A stretch of 35,048 bases of DNA from Schoenoplectus triqueter (taxonomy: Eukaryota > Streptophyta > Magnoliopsida > Poales > Cyperaceae), in the NCBI GenBank assembly GCA_964058805.1, contig CAXKVV010000673.1, forward strand, positions 1 to 35,048, written 5' to 3'. The notes under the pieces are model-generated. The model ran no database searches. It was given only the letters and a program-made list of their open reading frames with translations, and was not told the origin of the DNA. The position numbers and the translations under genes are program-made. Of the stretch, positions 19,826-31,537 are shown in pieces (position 1 is the first letter of the stretch; every line of letters begins with the position of its first letter).

Positions 19826-20092
19826 AACCGTTATAATGGTCCAGTAAATCATTATAACGGTTCAGAAACCGTTATAACAGATCTCATTCCCGAGTAGTCG
19901 AGTATCCGTGTACTCGCCCTGTGTGCCCGAGTACCCCCGTACCCGTGTACCCGTGACGGGCACGGGTATGAGACGAATAAGATACGGTTTTGAAAAAAAA
20001 AACCGTCTATCCGCGCTCGCCGTATCCGTCTACCCGCCGCCCACCGCGGGTGTACCCAGCCCGTACTCACGATACCCGCCGGCAAATCACTA
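19826..20092. repeat. Right subterminal region of hAT relic 2
   Basis: Three CGTTATAACG-type dyads (19826-19880) are followed by GTACCCGTGTACCCG-type repeats with many C-rich variants up to the terminal CCGGCAAATCACTA at 20092. This repeats, in the opposite order, the arrangement of the left side (C-rich repeats outside, palindromes inside), as expected for transposon ends. Confidence 0.7.
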
Positions 20093-22499
20093 GCCTCAAC
20101 CAACCCGAGTTTGGACCGGACCGGAGATTGTATAAACAAACAAGGCATGAATGCATGACAGTCTTTTCGAGCTGAAGTACAAGTGGAAATAGTATGTTGC
20201 TACGTGTCAAGAACTGGAGATCTCCGTTGGGTGGGAATATCTTGAAGTGTGTTGCTACGTGTCGACCGATGGTAGAAGCAGACATCCGGTGTCATCATGT
20301 TTGAATCTGGTCCCACAGTAACGTGTCCATATTCTTTTTTTATATTAGTGTAAAAGCCCGTAGGCGACGTGTCCATATTCTGAGTACCAGAGCGGCTGTG
20401 CCTCGTAAAAAACAATTCGTAACAGCAAACAGCTCTCACGCGTCACACGGTCACATCACACCTCACATCTACCACTCTATATCAAAGAAGATTTAGAATA
20501 ATAACCCGGATCTGAACGAGAGACCTTTTTTCAATGAAATTGTTAATTTGTTGTCCTTTGAGTTACTAGCGATCCGGTAACCCATGTGACTACCTGTCTG
20601 TGTTTTGAAAGTTCCAATTGAAAATAGAAAAAAATAGAAAAAAATAGGGGAGAACTTTGATCGTGGATCATCCACAAGCACGCATTGGACAAAAAGTAAT
20701 GGTAAATTTGTAAATGAGTTAATTAATCGGTTTTCACTATCCCGGTCCTAAGATTTTGTGAAAAAGGTTGTAATGGGCTTTGGACAATTAAATGAATTAA
20801 ACATAGGAACAACGTTTTAAATTATTTTGTTAATGATTTTTAACAACATATAGTTTAAAATTGAAATTTATTTCATTAGTTGTTATTACTTAACGGTTAT
20901 TATTATAAAGTGTTAGAAATATTAATATTATAATGTTAATGTATGGCTTAATAATTATGAGCTAAATTCATTTATCAATAATTAAATAAAATCTTAAACA
21001 TTTGATAAAAAAATATAGATATCATATTAATATTCTAGGTAATAAGGAGTGTTTGATGAATGATCTACTCGTTGGATTTAAAAAAAAAGAGAGTCTGATG
21101 ATAATGGTCTCCAAAATTTTATCCCTAAGATTTATCCTCAAAGGTTGGTCGCGTATATAGTCAAATAAGAATCAACGACAAAATTCTGTATCTATCCAAT
21201 TTGCTGTGTAGGGTAAAATATTTTTTCTAATTATATTAGACAAATTAATTATTAATAACTAACTCAATAAATTTTAATGAAGTAATTAACAGTTATTTTG
21301 ATATTTATTAATAGTTAAAGTAGAAATCTATTTTTAAATATACATTTACAAGCTCTTGGTATGGAGCTATTTACAATAAATTAGTACATTATTTACACTA
21401 GTTAAAGAAACTATTAATATCCATCGCAATGTGTACATCTTTTTGTGTGCAAAACACACGGTATCTTTCTGTTTTCTCTTGTTGAATTTGTTCATAACTA
21501 TTTTAGTATTTATTTATATCAAATTAATAATTAAGGTAATTATCTTTTGTACCTAGTGGAATTTTTAGAATTATCTATACTTACCATATATAATAACTAT
21601 TTATACCAATCAATATTAAACTTACAATTCTCATTACAGTTGTTTTGGTTTCATGCAAAAATAATTTAGAACGTTGACAATATATATATTCAATATGGCA
21701 CAATAAAACTCTATTAATTTTTTGTTCAATGAAAACAAAAGAAAAAATAAATTTGATGATGAAATGGAAGAAAAAATAACTCATTCATGTAAAGTACTAT
21801 AACAAGTTAACAAACAACTTAATACCTCGTTAAAACTCAAGCATAAAAAATTATCATGAAAGAAGAATATATAAAACATTTCCATCAAGCATAATCTAAT
21901 AGTTATGTAGTGGATATCATAATTGTGCAAACTTCAAAGTACATACAATTGGTATAAAAGTATCTATCAGACTGTTCTCGTCATAAAATGAGAAAACATA
22001 ATATTAATTTTCAAAGATCTGTTTTCTCATTGCACACAAATAATCTAAAACAAAAGAACAAAACCTTCAAACGATAAAAAAAGAAGATAAAAAAACATGT
22101 ATGCGCTTAAATATCTTTTTATTTTAGGTTTTAATTAAAGGATTTTAATAAAGAAATAGGGGTGAGGAAGAGAGAGAGTGATGTCCATACAATGGAATGA
22201 ATTTATGAGTCAAATATTGAGATAAGAATTATTTAAATGAAGAGGGAGATGAACAGACACTTTCAATTTTTTAAAATTTTTTCTATAAAAAAAAGTGCGC
22301 TGATGGAAATAACAAATTGTTATTGAGGGACAAATATTGGGGATGTTACCGTGGGCATAATAATAATTATCCTTAAAAAAGTTTGAGACTGACAGATAAT
22401 ATGTCAATGGGAATGCATGTTCGTCCCGCAACACAAAGATATATACACGTATCAGTCTAACTTGATCAACAGAAGCAGGAAATATTAAATATTAGAAAG
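20093..22499. other. Intergenic spacer, no gene recognised
   Basis: 20093-20690 is of mixed composition and holds two pairs of direct repeats with ACGTG cores: TGTTGCTACGTGTC near 20196 and 20250, and ACGTGTCCATATTCT near 20321 and 20367. 20690-22499 is AT-rich with many homopolymer runs. Open frames here (for example minus 21581-21784 and 22210-22434) are short, low in complexity and match no family I recognise. Confidence 0.5.
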
Positions 22500-22534
22500 A
22501 AAGACGGACAAGAGTACAAGAGTCATGCTAACAG

Positions 22535-22543
22535 ACACGTGTC
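22535..22543. promoter_or_regulatory. ABRE / G-box (ACACGTGTC) upstream of the PP2C gene
   Basis: A perfect palindromic ACACGTGTC, the binding site of ABF/AREB-type bZIP factors in ABA-induced promoters. It lies about 1.1 kb upstream of the PP2C start codon. Clade A PP2C genes are known to be ABA-inducible as negative feedback, so the site is plausible; the distance makes the link an inference. Confidence 0.45.
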
Positions 22544-23659
22544 CCATTTGTGTTCCTTTTTTTTTTTTTTTTTGAGGAAAGTGTTCCTGGTTCACCCACG
22601 CGTCGGAGATTAAAGAAGAGAGAGAGAGTACTAAGTACTAACGCATTGCGATGGACGGTTCTGATTGACCGTTCATAGGGTGGAGCAGAGACGTCATACG
22701 CAACTGTACCTGTCGTGGTCTTATGGACCCCACCTGCCAAACTACAACCGGCATCTTTCGGTTAACAGGTTGAGGATCCTTCAGTTTTTTGATCTCCTGC
22801 AATTCATGTAGTAGGCTTGTTGTGTACTTCCATATCGACTGTTTTAATCATTTAGAGCGCGTTCAGAGTTCCCTCGAATGGAATAAGTATGATAGTTGAA
22901 CTGACTTTTGCTGTGTGTGTGGGTTAAATTTGTTTTTATTTGAGTAATTTTTTTCTCAGCTGCACAGTACAGTGCCGAACGAAGTCTTAGTGTGTGATTT
23001 TGAAAGTTTATAGCATATAGTATATAACTTTTATTTTCTAAAACTATGTTAAATAAGATTATATTAAATTTTAGTAGCACTATGATAAAATAATATGATA
23101 ATGTATGAAACTTATTGACAAATTTGATTATCATTTTGTAAAACTATTTATTAACATAATCTGAAGTATGATAGAAATATATTCTTCATTTAATTCTGAA
23201 ATATAATTAATTTATGGAGTGAACTAAAATAATATGTTTGAAAAAAAGTTCTTTTCATATGACATTTTTTATATAATTCATAATTCAAAATCATACGATT
23301 TTATTGTATTATGACGGATAATTGATTGCTACATTTACTAGTTATAAAATTTTAAATTGTTTGAGTTGCAGTCTTGCATAAGACACCGTTGATTGCACAG
23401 TTATCAACTTATCATAGTAACAAAATGTCAGATCTTTTACCCGAGGCAAGTACGAAAGAGTAAATAATTGCAGCGGATCCAGTCCTTCCGTTGCTTGCGT
23501 GTCTTCACCATTATTAAGCACTGTCGAGAGTCCGGTTCTTAGAGAGAGAAAATCATAAGAGGAGGAAGAAAGAGAGACGAAATAGCTTTCACCGAGCTCT
23601 CCATTTTTTAAATACAAGTCCTGTAACTTAGGGTTTGTGCATTTTTCTTACAAATTGTC
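22544..23659 (+). promoter_or_regulatory. Upstream region and probable 5' leader of the PP2C gene
   Basis: It contains GACGTCAT (22690, bZIP-like), a poly-T run (22558-22574), AT-rich sequence at 23000-23340, and a GA-rich stretch at 23538-23583 typical of a plant 5' leader. TTTAAATAC near 23608 is a weak TATA candidate but would leave a very short leader. The transcription start cannot be fixed by eye. Confidence 0.4.
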
Positions 23660-25411
23660 ATGGCAGAGGTTTGTTGCGAAGTTGCTACCATTACGGACGA
23701 TACCACCGCAAAAGTGATCGCCCAGCCAAAATCTCGCTCCACCCGGCGCCGGCGGGTCGAGATCCGGCAGCCCAGGTCAGACTCCTCCGAACCACCCGAG
23801 GCCTTGGATCGGAAACGCGCCCGATTGGACGCATCCAGTTCGCGAAACGATGAATCTGGCCCCTCGGATCAGTCTCCAAGACACGGGATTAGCTCCGTCT
23901 GTGGCAGGAGGATAGACATGGAGGATGCGGTCTCCGTGCGCCCCAATTTTGTGGAAATTGGGTGCGCTTATCATTTCTATGGAGTGTTCGACGGTCATGG
24001 GTGCTGCCACGTGGCTGTTTCATGTAAGGATCACATGCACGAGATTATGTCAGAGGAGATGAAGAAGATAGGAGCGGAAGAGGTAAAGGGAGAGGAATGG
24101 TGGAAAGGAGCGATGGGGAAGAGCTTTCTTAAAATGGATGCTGAGGTGTCTGATGGGGAGATAAAGCCTGTTAGCCCAGATTGCCCGTGTAAAGTACGTG
24201 CCCAGAAGTCGGACCATGTGGGTTCTACGGCGGTGGTTTCGGTGGTGGGGCCAAATCATATAGTTGTTGCAAATTGTGGGGATTCACGTGCGGTTTTGTG
24301 TCGGGACGGCACGGCGGTTGCTCTCTCTTCCGATCATAAGGTTACTAATTTCCAATTCATCAAGGCCCCAACAATTCTTTTGCAAACTCATTTCTGTTCT
24401 GATAACTGATAATTTTGATTTAGATATAAGTATTTCATGGAATCAAATTGCTTCTCAAACTGTTTTGTATTTTGGCAGCCGGATCGAGCAGATGAGCTCA
24501 AGCGGATAGAAGATGCGGGTGGGCGGGTGATATATTGGGATGGTGCCCGTGTTCTTGGGATGCTTGCCATGTCACGTGCAATTGGTCAGTCCAATTTCCT
24601 TTTTGTAGTAGATTTACTTGATTGGAATACAATTTGGGACCAATTTGGCGTGAAAATTTAAGAGGGGAACTTTGAATTTCATGGGAGGATGGCACTTTCC
24701 TCTTCCCAAAAGGGAAACATTGGGGCCGAACTTTTACTTTTGAAGGATATCAAGGGGAACATTAGTTTTACCCAAATTCATTTAGGAAGTTTCAGGAATA
24801 GAAATCTTAATTCCATTTGAACAATACAATTTCTAGTTCCTAGCTGAGATCTACCAAGTTTAGATGAAATTATAGCGACCAAACTCTTTGCAGCCATTAT
24901 TGGTTATTTTAGTTTCGAAATTAATACTTCAATTGGCAATTCACTGCTCTCATCTGAAGCTTTATATGTTAGTTCATTGCATTGTGCTACAAACCAGATA
25001 TCTGAATGTATTTCTGGAACCTTTATAAAAGACTAAGCTTATTTTGATTTGTGTTTTGATGAAACAGGTGACAACTATTTGAAGCCTTATGTTATCCCAG
25101 ATCCAGAGGTGACAGTAACAGAGAGAAGTAACTCAGACGAGTTTCTGATACTGGCTAGTGATGGTTTATGGGATGTGCTGAGCAATGAGAAGGCATGTCA
25201 GATTGTGCGTGCATGTTTGCGGCCAAGGAATGGAAAGGTTAAAAGAGAGGAAATGGGAGAAGGAGAAGAGCAAGAAAAGAAAGCAACGGAGCCTGGATCA
25301 AGCAAGGCGTGTGTTGATGCTGCCACGTCGCTAACAAAGGTTGCCATGGGAAAGCAAAGCGCCGATAATATTAGTGTAGTTGTGATTGATCTGAGGGCTC
25401 GAAAATTGTAA
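23660..25411 (+). CDS. PP2C: Clade A protein phosphatase 2C (PP2CA/HAI-like), 3 exons, 376 aa
   Basis: Exons 23660-24340, 24479-24584 and 25068-25411; both introns are GT-AG and the joins keep the frame (phases 0 and 1). The product is a Mg/Mn-dependent Ser/Thr phosphatase of the plant ABA pathway. Members of this clade dephosphorylate SnRK2 kinases and are inhibited by ABA-bound PYR/PYL receptors. An Arg-rich, low-complexity N-terminus (1-74) is followed by the PP2C domain: [13 protein letters not shown] (79-91), YGVFDGHG (107-114, metal Asp111), [20 protein letters not shown] (Asp208), [14 protein letters not shown] with Trp247, the expected receptor-contact Trp, [29 protein letters not shown] (Asp294) and SADNISVVV (Asp362). 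The start at 23660 gives MAEVCCEV, resembling PP2CA and HAI N-termini. A Lys/Glu-rich insert lies at 316-337. All expected catalytic residues are present, so it looks functional. PP2CA versus HAI subgroup is not resolved. Confidence 0.93.
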
Positions 25412-25685
25412 TAGTGGATGAAAAAGATATGCATTTTTCTCTCTTTTTTTTTCTTTCTTTTTCCTTTTCTTAATTCCTTTATGGAAGTCTACATAGAGTA
25501 GTATAGAAATATGAACCAAGGTCGGTTCTGCATTTCGGATGGAAACATGGCTTTGATAAATACAAAGTATTGACTTGTTGTTTATCCTTTGATCTTTGCT
25601 TGTACCATTTCAATCTAATATATTTAATGAAATCGTCCCATCTCCCATCGGGCAAATCTGCATTTACTCAAGTTAATATTATATC
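25412..25685 (+). other. 3' flank / untranslated region of the PP2C gene
   Basis: CT-rich, then AT-rich sequence. No canonical AATAAA was found on the plus strand; looser signals such as GATAAATAC (25556) and TTTAATGAAAT (25622) could serve. The LINE tail begins only about 275 bp after the stop codon, so the gene's 3' end is confined to this stretch. Confidence 0.45.
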
Positions 25686-26027
25686 TTTTTTTTGAGGTAA
25701 GTAGGGATCCCCTATTTTACTCTCTTTACTAAAAATGAAAAAAGAGAGTTTACAAGGTTGTAAGGAATGTACAATAATACAATTTGTGAGACTCAAATTG
25801 CCATTAGATTTATGCTATAGTCATCCGTTTCCTTTTTTCCACGAGCCTAGAGTGTACATCCCTTTGTATAATATCCAACAATATCAACGGTGGCACTCTT
25901 TTTCCTTGAAAAATCCTTCGATTTCGTTCCTTCTACACATTCCATACAAATGTTGTGAAGCGCTTTTCAATATCTTGACCGGAGTGTTGATGCAGTGCAA
26001 TCCATGAGGTGATGGCATCTTCGGCGG
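25686..26027 (-). pseudogene. 3' end of a LINE, downstream half
   Basis: Minus strand: EDAITSWIALHQHSGQDIEK, then FTTFVWNV-stop-KERNRRIFQGK, the tail of plant LINE ORF2 proteins (usual form ...WNIWKERNxRIF). A T(8) run at 25686-25693 is the remnant A-tail at the LINE 3' end. The protein sequence continues from the fragment at 32907-33775, so the LINE was split by the insertion 26028-32906. Stops show it is dead. Confidence 0.72.
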
Positions 26028-26275
26028 GTGATGAACGTGTATCGTGCATGTCACGTGTAAATACATGATGTGTTCAATATGAAATGTGTTGTGTCAGCAT
26101 GTGTTCAAGTCAACATGAAATGTACTGTGTCAGCATGTGTTCAAGTCAATATGAAATGTACAATGTGATCATGTGTTTAGACGTACGCGTTTTAATATAT
26201 TAAAAAATTAAAAATTCAAACACGCACGTTTAAGACACTTGACACGTCCAACACATGGTGTTAAATGTGTTCGTG
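26028..26275. repeat. Left subterminal region of hAT relic 3
   Basis: TGTTCAAGTCAACATGAAAT-type units of about 37 bp repeat two to three times (26069-26165), followed by ACGTACGCG, CACGCACGTTTAAGACACTT and ACACGTCC motifs. The ACGTGT/ACACGT character is shared with 32660-32906. Confidence 0.65.
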
Positions 26276-27776
26276 ATTGTTTACTTATAAAAATATTCGG
26301 GGAATAATTCAAAAGAAAATTAAAACTTGGGTCAAGCCCAAGAGGCTCAGTATTCCTGAAAAATCCCAAGAAGGCCTATTAAGCCTAATAGAGGTCCAAA
26401 AAGCCAGACTAATTTCAAAAACCCAGGAGTTGGGGATACAATTGAAAGAAATTAGAAATTGTCAGAAAAAAGATTAATTGCCAAAGCTCGGGAAATTCAA
26501 ATCGAAAATCTCATCAAAGTAAAAAAATTCAAAACTCAAATTTTATGAGAGAATTATGTTCTTCATGAAATTATGAGAATTCTCATATATCATTCGGTAT
26601 TTTTGGAGCTGTAGAAGTCAGGAAAACATAGAAATCATCAATTAATCAAATTAAATCAATTAATTGAGACCAAAATAATTAATTAATGATTAATCATTGA
26701 GCAAAATGGTAAATAAAAATTATCATAAAATTTGGCATAATTTATAGGATTTTTGTACAATTTTTGGTGAATTTTGAGCAAGAAAAAAATTCACAAAAGC
26801 AAAATATGAAGAAAGAAAATCAAAAAATCTGCCAAGAGGCTTCGCATTTAATGCATAGACCATTTATTTTGGACCCACATATCAGAAAATGAATGATTTG
26901 GGTCTATATTAAAAGCCATGTACCAGCTCCATTCAAAGAAAAGAAAATAAGAAGGGAGTTGTGAGCTCGGTTTTGATGAGCCGGCTCAATGTCATTGAAA
27001 TGGTTCATGTGAACCGGGTGTACGCAAACTTAAGAGACCCAACCTTGTCACCTTGTCCCCCTCTCTCTTGCTATCCGACAGAATAAACCAAAAGAAAAAA
27101 AAAACGTTTTCCCCTCCCCCTCCTTTCGACAACAGCAAGAAAAAAGGAAGCTCAGTTTCGGTGAAATTAAAAACCAATTGAAGAATGAAACCCTCAAATT
27201 CTGGGAGATCTATCATATTCAAACCCAATTGCGAGTTCAATTTCAGAGAAGACCAAAGGAAACCGAAAGAGAATGCTAAACCCTAGAAATTGGAGCAAAA
27301 CTCAAAGGCAGTGCAAGAAACCGAGAAGAGAGAGGCGGTGAAGGTCGAGTCATGGTTGAATCGAGCAGCACATCGGAGCCGAACCAGCAGGCCAGCCTAA
27401 GTCTGGGGCAAATAGGGCCTTGAAGGAAGAAGAAAGGAGGTGGCCCGGTAGCTCGCTGGTGATGACAAGGCGGCCCAAGTGTCGCAGACCAAGCCCAGCT
27501 CGGGAGAAGGCTCCACCTGTCACCTTTTCACCAGTCAATTGCGGCTAGGTAGTGCTTCCCCGGGTAATGCATGGATCAGTAAGCACCTCATTCAAAAATT
27601 TTGTTTTATTTGGGGTAGTTGTATCTATATGCTGGCAGGCTATGTTGGCTGCCTTTAATTGATTAGGATAATGCGTGGATGTATTTGATTGGGTGTTTGC
27701 TGCCATCTCAGGCAAGGACACACGAGAGGAAACCCTAATCTAGGGCTAAATTAGTAAAATCAAATTGGTAAAGCTT
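26276..27776. other. Interior of hAT relic 3, no recognised gene
   Basis: AT-rich to 26930, then a GC-richer stretch (26950-27560) with CT-rich and GA-rich runs resembling transcribed leader sequence. Short frames beginning at 27185 (MKPSNSGRS, 33 codons) and 27352 (MVESSSTSEPNQQ, 23 codons) stop early and match nothing I recognise. It could be a captured host or retroelement leader. Confidence 0.35.
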
Positions 27777-27806
27777 AAACCCTAACCCTAATTGCTGCTA
27801 TATAAA
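27777..27806 (+). promoter_or_regulatory. Telo-box plus TATA promoter-like segment
   Basis: AAACCCTAACCCTAAT (27777-27792) is directly followed by CTATATAAA (27798-27806) and a CT/CA-rich leader. Telo-boxes beside TATA boxes are known in plant promoters of translation and ribosomal protein genes. No coding sequence follows, so this may be a captured promoter fragment. Confidence 0.45.
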
Positions 27807-28750
27807 CCCCTCTCTAACTACTACTCAAACCCTGGAAAAACTACATAGCAAAACCCTAAGCAGCCAGCAACCCCTCCAATTACTCCCCCGGCCAATTTAA
27901 AAAGAAAACCATAAGCAGCCTGCAACCTCCATCTCTTATCAGAAAACCTAGCAACCCTCAGCCCCCCTCTCAGCTGGACAAAAATCATTGAAAAAATCCT
28001 AATATCAGCAGCCTCCAAATCTAAATAGCAGCCACTATTAGAAAATAAAAAAAAAACATAGCAACTAATCAAACCAGAGCCTCAATTACACATCTAAAAC
28101 CCTAATACTCTATCAATTCCAAAACAACAACGACCTCAATTGCAAAACCAGAAACCTCCAACCCCAGTTTTCACCCATCCCAGTTTCCACTTCAAAGCTT
28201 AGGATTAGCATAGGTAGTAATCTTATTTGAAATAGTATGTAGTTGTGATGCTCTGTTTGTTTGAATAAAATTGAGTTCTATTGAATTGCTATTAGTCTCA
28301 TCTTTCTTCAGTGGCTGCCATGATATGTTTTTTTATTTGTTTATTTTATCGAATATTTTCTGCTAAACTTTTTGGTCTACAAGTAAACTAATTGCTTGAA
28401 GAAGATCATGATTTCAAAAAAAATATCAGTGAAGCCCTTCCCTATAATGCTGTTAAGCATGAATAGATAATAAGAGGGTCTGAGATTAATATTTAATATA
28501 AATTGCATTTCTCCATAGTTTTCATGCACTTTTCTTCCTTTCTCTTTTATGATAAAAAAATATACTTTAAATAGATGTTTTAGATCATGTTTCTTAGACA
28601 CAGAATAGTTTGCATTCCATATACATGGTTCTCATTCATTTATTTTCTGCTCTGTACCTTGCTTTAAGTTTAAGGATATGCATACCAAGGTTTTAATTCT
28701 TTCCTCTACTAGTTCAAGTTTTCTTTCCTCGTGATCTGTCATTCTAAAAA
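27807..28750. other. Sequence after the promoter-like segment, no coding region
   Basis: 27807-28200 is CA-rich with repeated AGCAGCC and AAACCCTA words. Minus frame 27821-28072 reads hydrophobic but is only the complement of this low-complexity leader. 28200-28750 is AT-rich with no recognisable protein. Confidence 0.35.
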
Positions 28751-28751
28751 A

Positions 28752-28983
28752 TAAGAAGCATGTTTCTTCTTCCCTTTGATTTTTGCACGAACAGTGCAGC
28801 ATCATAAGGGTTGAGTATGCATTGCTTTGAGTTATCATAGCATTTAAACTTATGGTCCTCTTTATTTAATCTAGTATAATAATAAAAGAAGTGTGTTTCT
28901 TCTCTTTAAACTTTTGCACGAATAGTGTAGAGTCACAAGGGTTGAGGCTACACTGATTCAATTTACTAGCATTCAAACTTCTG
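28752..28983. repeat. Direct duplication, period about 131 bp
   Basis: AGAAGCATGTTTCTTCTTCC...GCACGAACAGTG...AAGGGTTGAG...CATTTAAACTT (28752-28855) recurs as AGAAGTGTGTTTCTTCTC...GCACGAATAGTG...AAGGGTTGAG...CATTCAAACTT (28886-28983). These are the first two members of the longer motif array below. Confidence 0.7.
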
Positions 28984-29304
28984 TTTTTTTATATAATAAA
29001 AAAGGGGCCTTTAAGCATATGCATCTGTTTTATCAGCAATCTGTTAGTGTTTGCAGCATATCTACCTTTCCTTACCTTTTGTCGGTTTGGTAATAATATA
29101 ATAAATCTTGGCACGAACATTGCCAGATTGCAAAATTAAAAAGGACTTTGATGCGAACAGTATGAGTCCGATGAAATAAATAATCTTAGCACAAACAGTT
29201 CTAGATTACTTAATAAAAAGGCTTTAATGCGAACAACATTGAGTCATAATAAAAAATCTTACTGCGAACAACAGTGGATTGATAAAACCATAGCACAAAT
29301 AGTG
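28785..29304. repeat. Degenerate GCACGAACAGTG array, 8 copies
   Basis: Copies start at 28785, 28916, 29111, 29153, 29189, 29229, 29264 and 29293. The later ones are 29-42 bp apart. The core CACGAACAGTG has CAC...GTG dyad ends; later copies vary as GCGAACAACAG or GCACAAACAGT. Most are followed by a GAGTC/AGATT/GGATT word and an A-rich spacer. No known element was recognised. Confidence 0.6.
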
Positions 29305-31537
29305 TTGGGTTAAGGCATATGTTGCATAAATTGTCCTCTTTTAGGGGTTAAAATGCAGTAAATCCACAAAATAGCAAAAAGTTCATATCTAAACATTTAT
29401 GCAATGTATGCCTTATCTTGGACCTTTGTGCAAAAAAAAAACATTCTTTAGGTTTTAAGACATAAAGGAAAGAAAATCTCTGTTTCAGCTCACTTCATTC
29501 TAATTAGAAGTATGTTGTTTCTAAAAATGCACTGACAAGTGACAACATCTATTTTCTGTCATTTGCATATTTCTAGAACTTTGATAGATTGCCCAGAACA
29601 TCTTGAAAGTCAAGAGTGAAAATTAAAAAAAGGAATGCAATGTCTAAAGTAATGACCCGACATAAGGGTGGTTTACCAGGAAAGGGAAGACATATGGGTG
29701 ACCAGACCTTAGGGATCAAAACACAAAAGAGCAGTCTGCCAAGGATTTGTATAGTTTAAATTTGAATATTTGTGTCACTTATAGCCTATGAACTCACATG
29801 AATGCAAAGCACAAAATCTTAAACAACCAAGATCATGATTGTCATTCATAAGTTTAAATTGTACTTGTTAATATTTTTATATAATTTTGCTGAAAACTGG
29901 ATTGCATATTCATTATGGACTTGATTATAAATATTTGAATGTTTCTTTTAAACAGGTGCTGAAAGAGAATTATTGTTAAAACTTCTCCCATGACAGTTCA
30001 AGCAATAAATGAGTTGACGTATATTTGTATTCTGTGACCTAACACTGAAATTGTCAACGTGACTTTGTAAATAATCTTGATAATATTTGTATATTCTGTA
30101 ACATAGCCTTTAGTGGACTGGTATCGGTTGGTACAAAATACTCAAATTCAGATTTTTCTTGGCTTATCTTCAATTACCTGTGATGTTGAATTATGTGCAA
30201 TATTGTATAACTGATTATGTCGAGAAACTCATGTATTGTGTTTGGTAAATTCCTACAACCAAGGAGTGTATATAAACATACTGAAAGCGTAACAACCAGT
30301 GTTGAATAAAACTGCAATATATAGGGCATACGTTCCTGTGAAATGATTGAATATCTAAATTAAATATATGAATGCCGTGTAAATACATAACATGTTCTTA
30401 CACTTATTGTGAAAATGAAATTGTTATAATCTAAAATCAAACACGATGATTCAAATTAATATAAGGTTAAAACAAAAAAAATGAAGATGTGCATTTCGTT
30501 GCCAAATGAAGAAATGCATCAATAAGTAATTAAAAAAAAATGCAAAAAAAGGGAACCAACACAAACGATGAAATCTAACCATCAAAGAACAAAGCCGGCC
30601 CAACAAGAAAGGAAGGAAGACGTCCAGCCCAGCGAGGTGCCACCTCAAAATCAATCAAAAAAAAATGAAGAAGAATTAGCCTAAGAATTTACAGATCAGT
30701 CAAAAAATATATACAAACGAAAAGTTAAATATCGACCCTAAGGAAAGGAAAATTATTTCAAGCCTGTACAAATAAAAGTAATTAGGTTCAATGTACATAA
30801 AAGAGCCCGAGCTTAAAAAGGATTAAGGTTACTCCCAATAGTTTAAAATTCAATTAAAATCTAAAACTAAAAGTTGATGAATAGATAAATACAAATAAAG
30901 CAAAATTATTTCAATGCTTTACTAAATTTAAAATTGAATAAAATTTATTTCTACAAATCCCTGACTTTCATATAGAATTTCATAAATAAAAATGAAGTAA
31001 AAACGTTTTTAACAAAATTTAAATAAAAATATATATATTAAAAAACAATAGGAATCCCTTTATTTGCTATATGAAAAGCAAAAAAAAAAGGTAAAATAAA
31101 ATATAACCCTTATTAAATAAACTTCAGAAATAAATAAATAAATAATATTTTTTTAAAAAAAACGTAAAATAAAAAATATGTATAATACTTATTCAATAAA
31201 CAAAATTTTAAAATTAATGAAATTCAAATAAATATAAAGTAAAAAGTAAAAATAAAAAAAATGCAACTCTTTCAAATTAAATAAAACTCAAATAAAACTA
31301 AAATAAATATAAATGAAAATTAAACACATAAATAAAAAAATAATAATTAAAAGAAATAAAAATAGTACTCCTTTTACCGACATTAAAAAATAAAATAAAT
31401 TAATAAAATGAACAAAGCTAAATAAAATAAAGTAACAAAAAGAAATAGAAAGACATCACATCTTTTATCAAATAAAATAAGAATTCAGTCTTAAAAATAA
31501 ATCAAACTCAACCCAAAAGAAAAAAAAAATTAATTCT
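29305..31537. other. AT-rich interior of hAT relic 3, no gene recognised
   Basis: 29305-30460 is ordinary AT-rich sequence with no convincing frame. 30460-30660 is A-rich with some GC. 30840-31510 is a long A-rich simple-sequence region (AAATAAAATAAA words). No protein family or RNA gene was seen. Confidence 0.45.

Larger units (their letters stand above)
17153..20092 (+). mobile_element. hAT-type DNA transposon relic 2
   Basis: A 2.9-kb element with plus-strand transposase remains. The right end, read inward on the minus strand, is TAGTGATTTGCCGGCGGGTA, a plausible hAT terminal sequence. The matching left terminus is absent; the left side begins directly with CCCTCGTACCCCG repeats against copia sequence, so it is truncated or rearranged. 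Both sides carry GTACCCGTGTACCCG repeats and, further in, CGTTATAACG palindromes. Inside are a TATA promoter (17494), AT-rich tandem repeats, a gutted transposase (18792-19405) and the conserved 3' block (19547-19640). Confidence 0.75.

Noticed and set aside
22844..23134. Minus frame of 96 codons upstream of the PP2C gene
   Set aside because: AT-rich chance frame with no motif; it lies in the probable PP2C promoter region.
27185..27540. Short plus frames and minus frame 27350-27538 as a captured gene
   Set aside because: Frames are short, interrupted and match no family; only the promoter-like segment downstream is worth noting.
27777..27792. Interstitial telomere repeat
   Set aside because: Only two CCCTAA units next to a TATA box; a telo-box promoter element explains it better.
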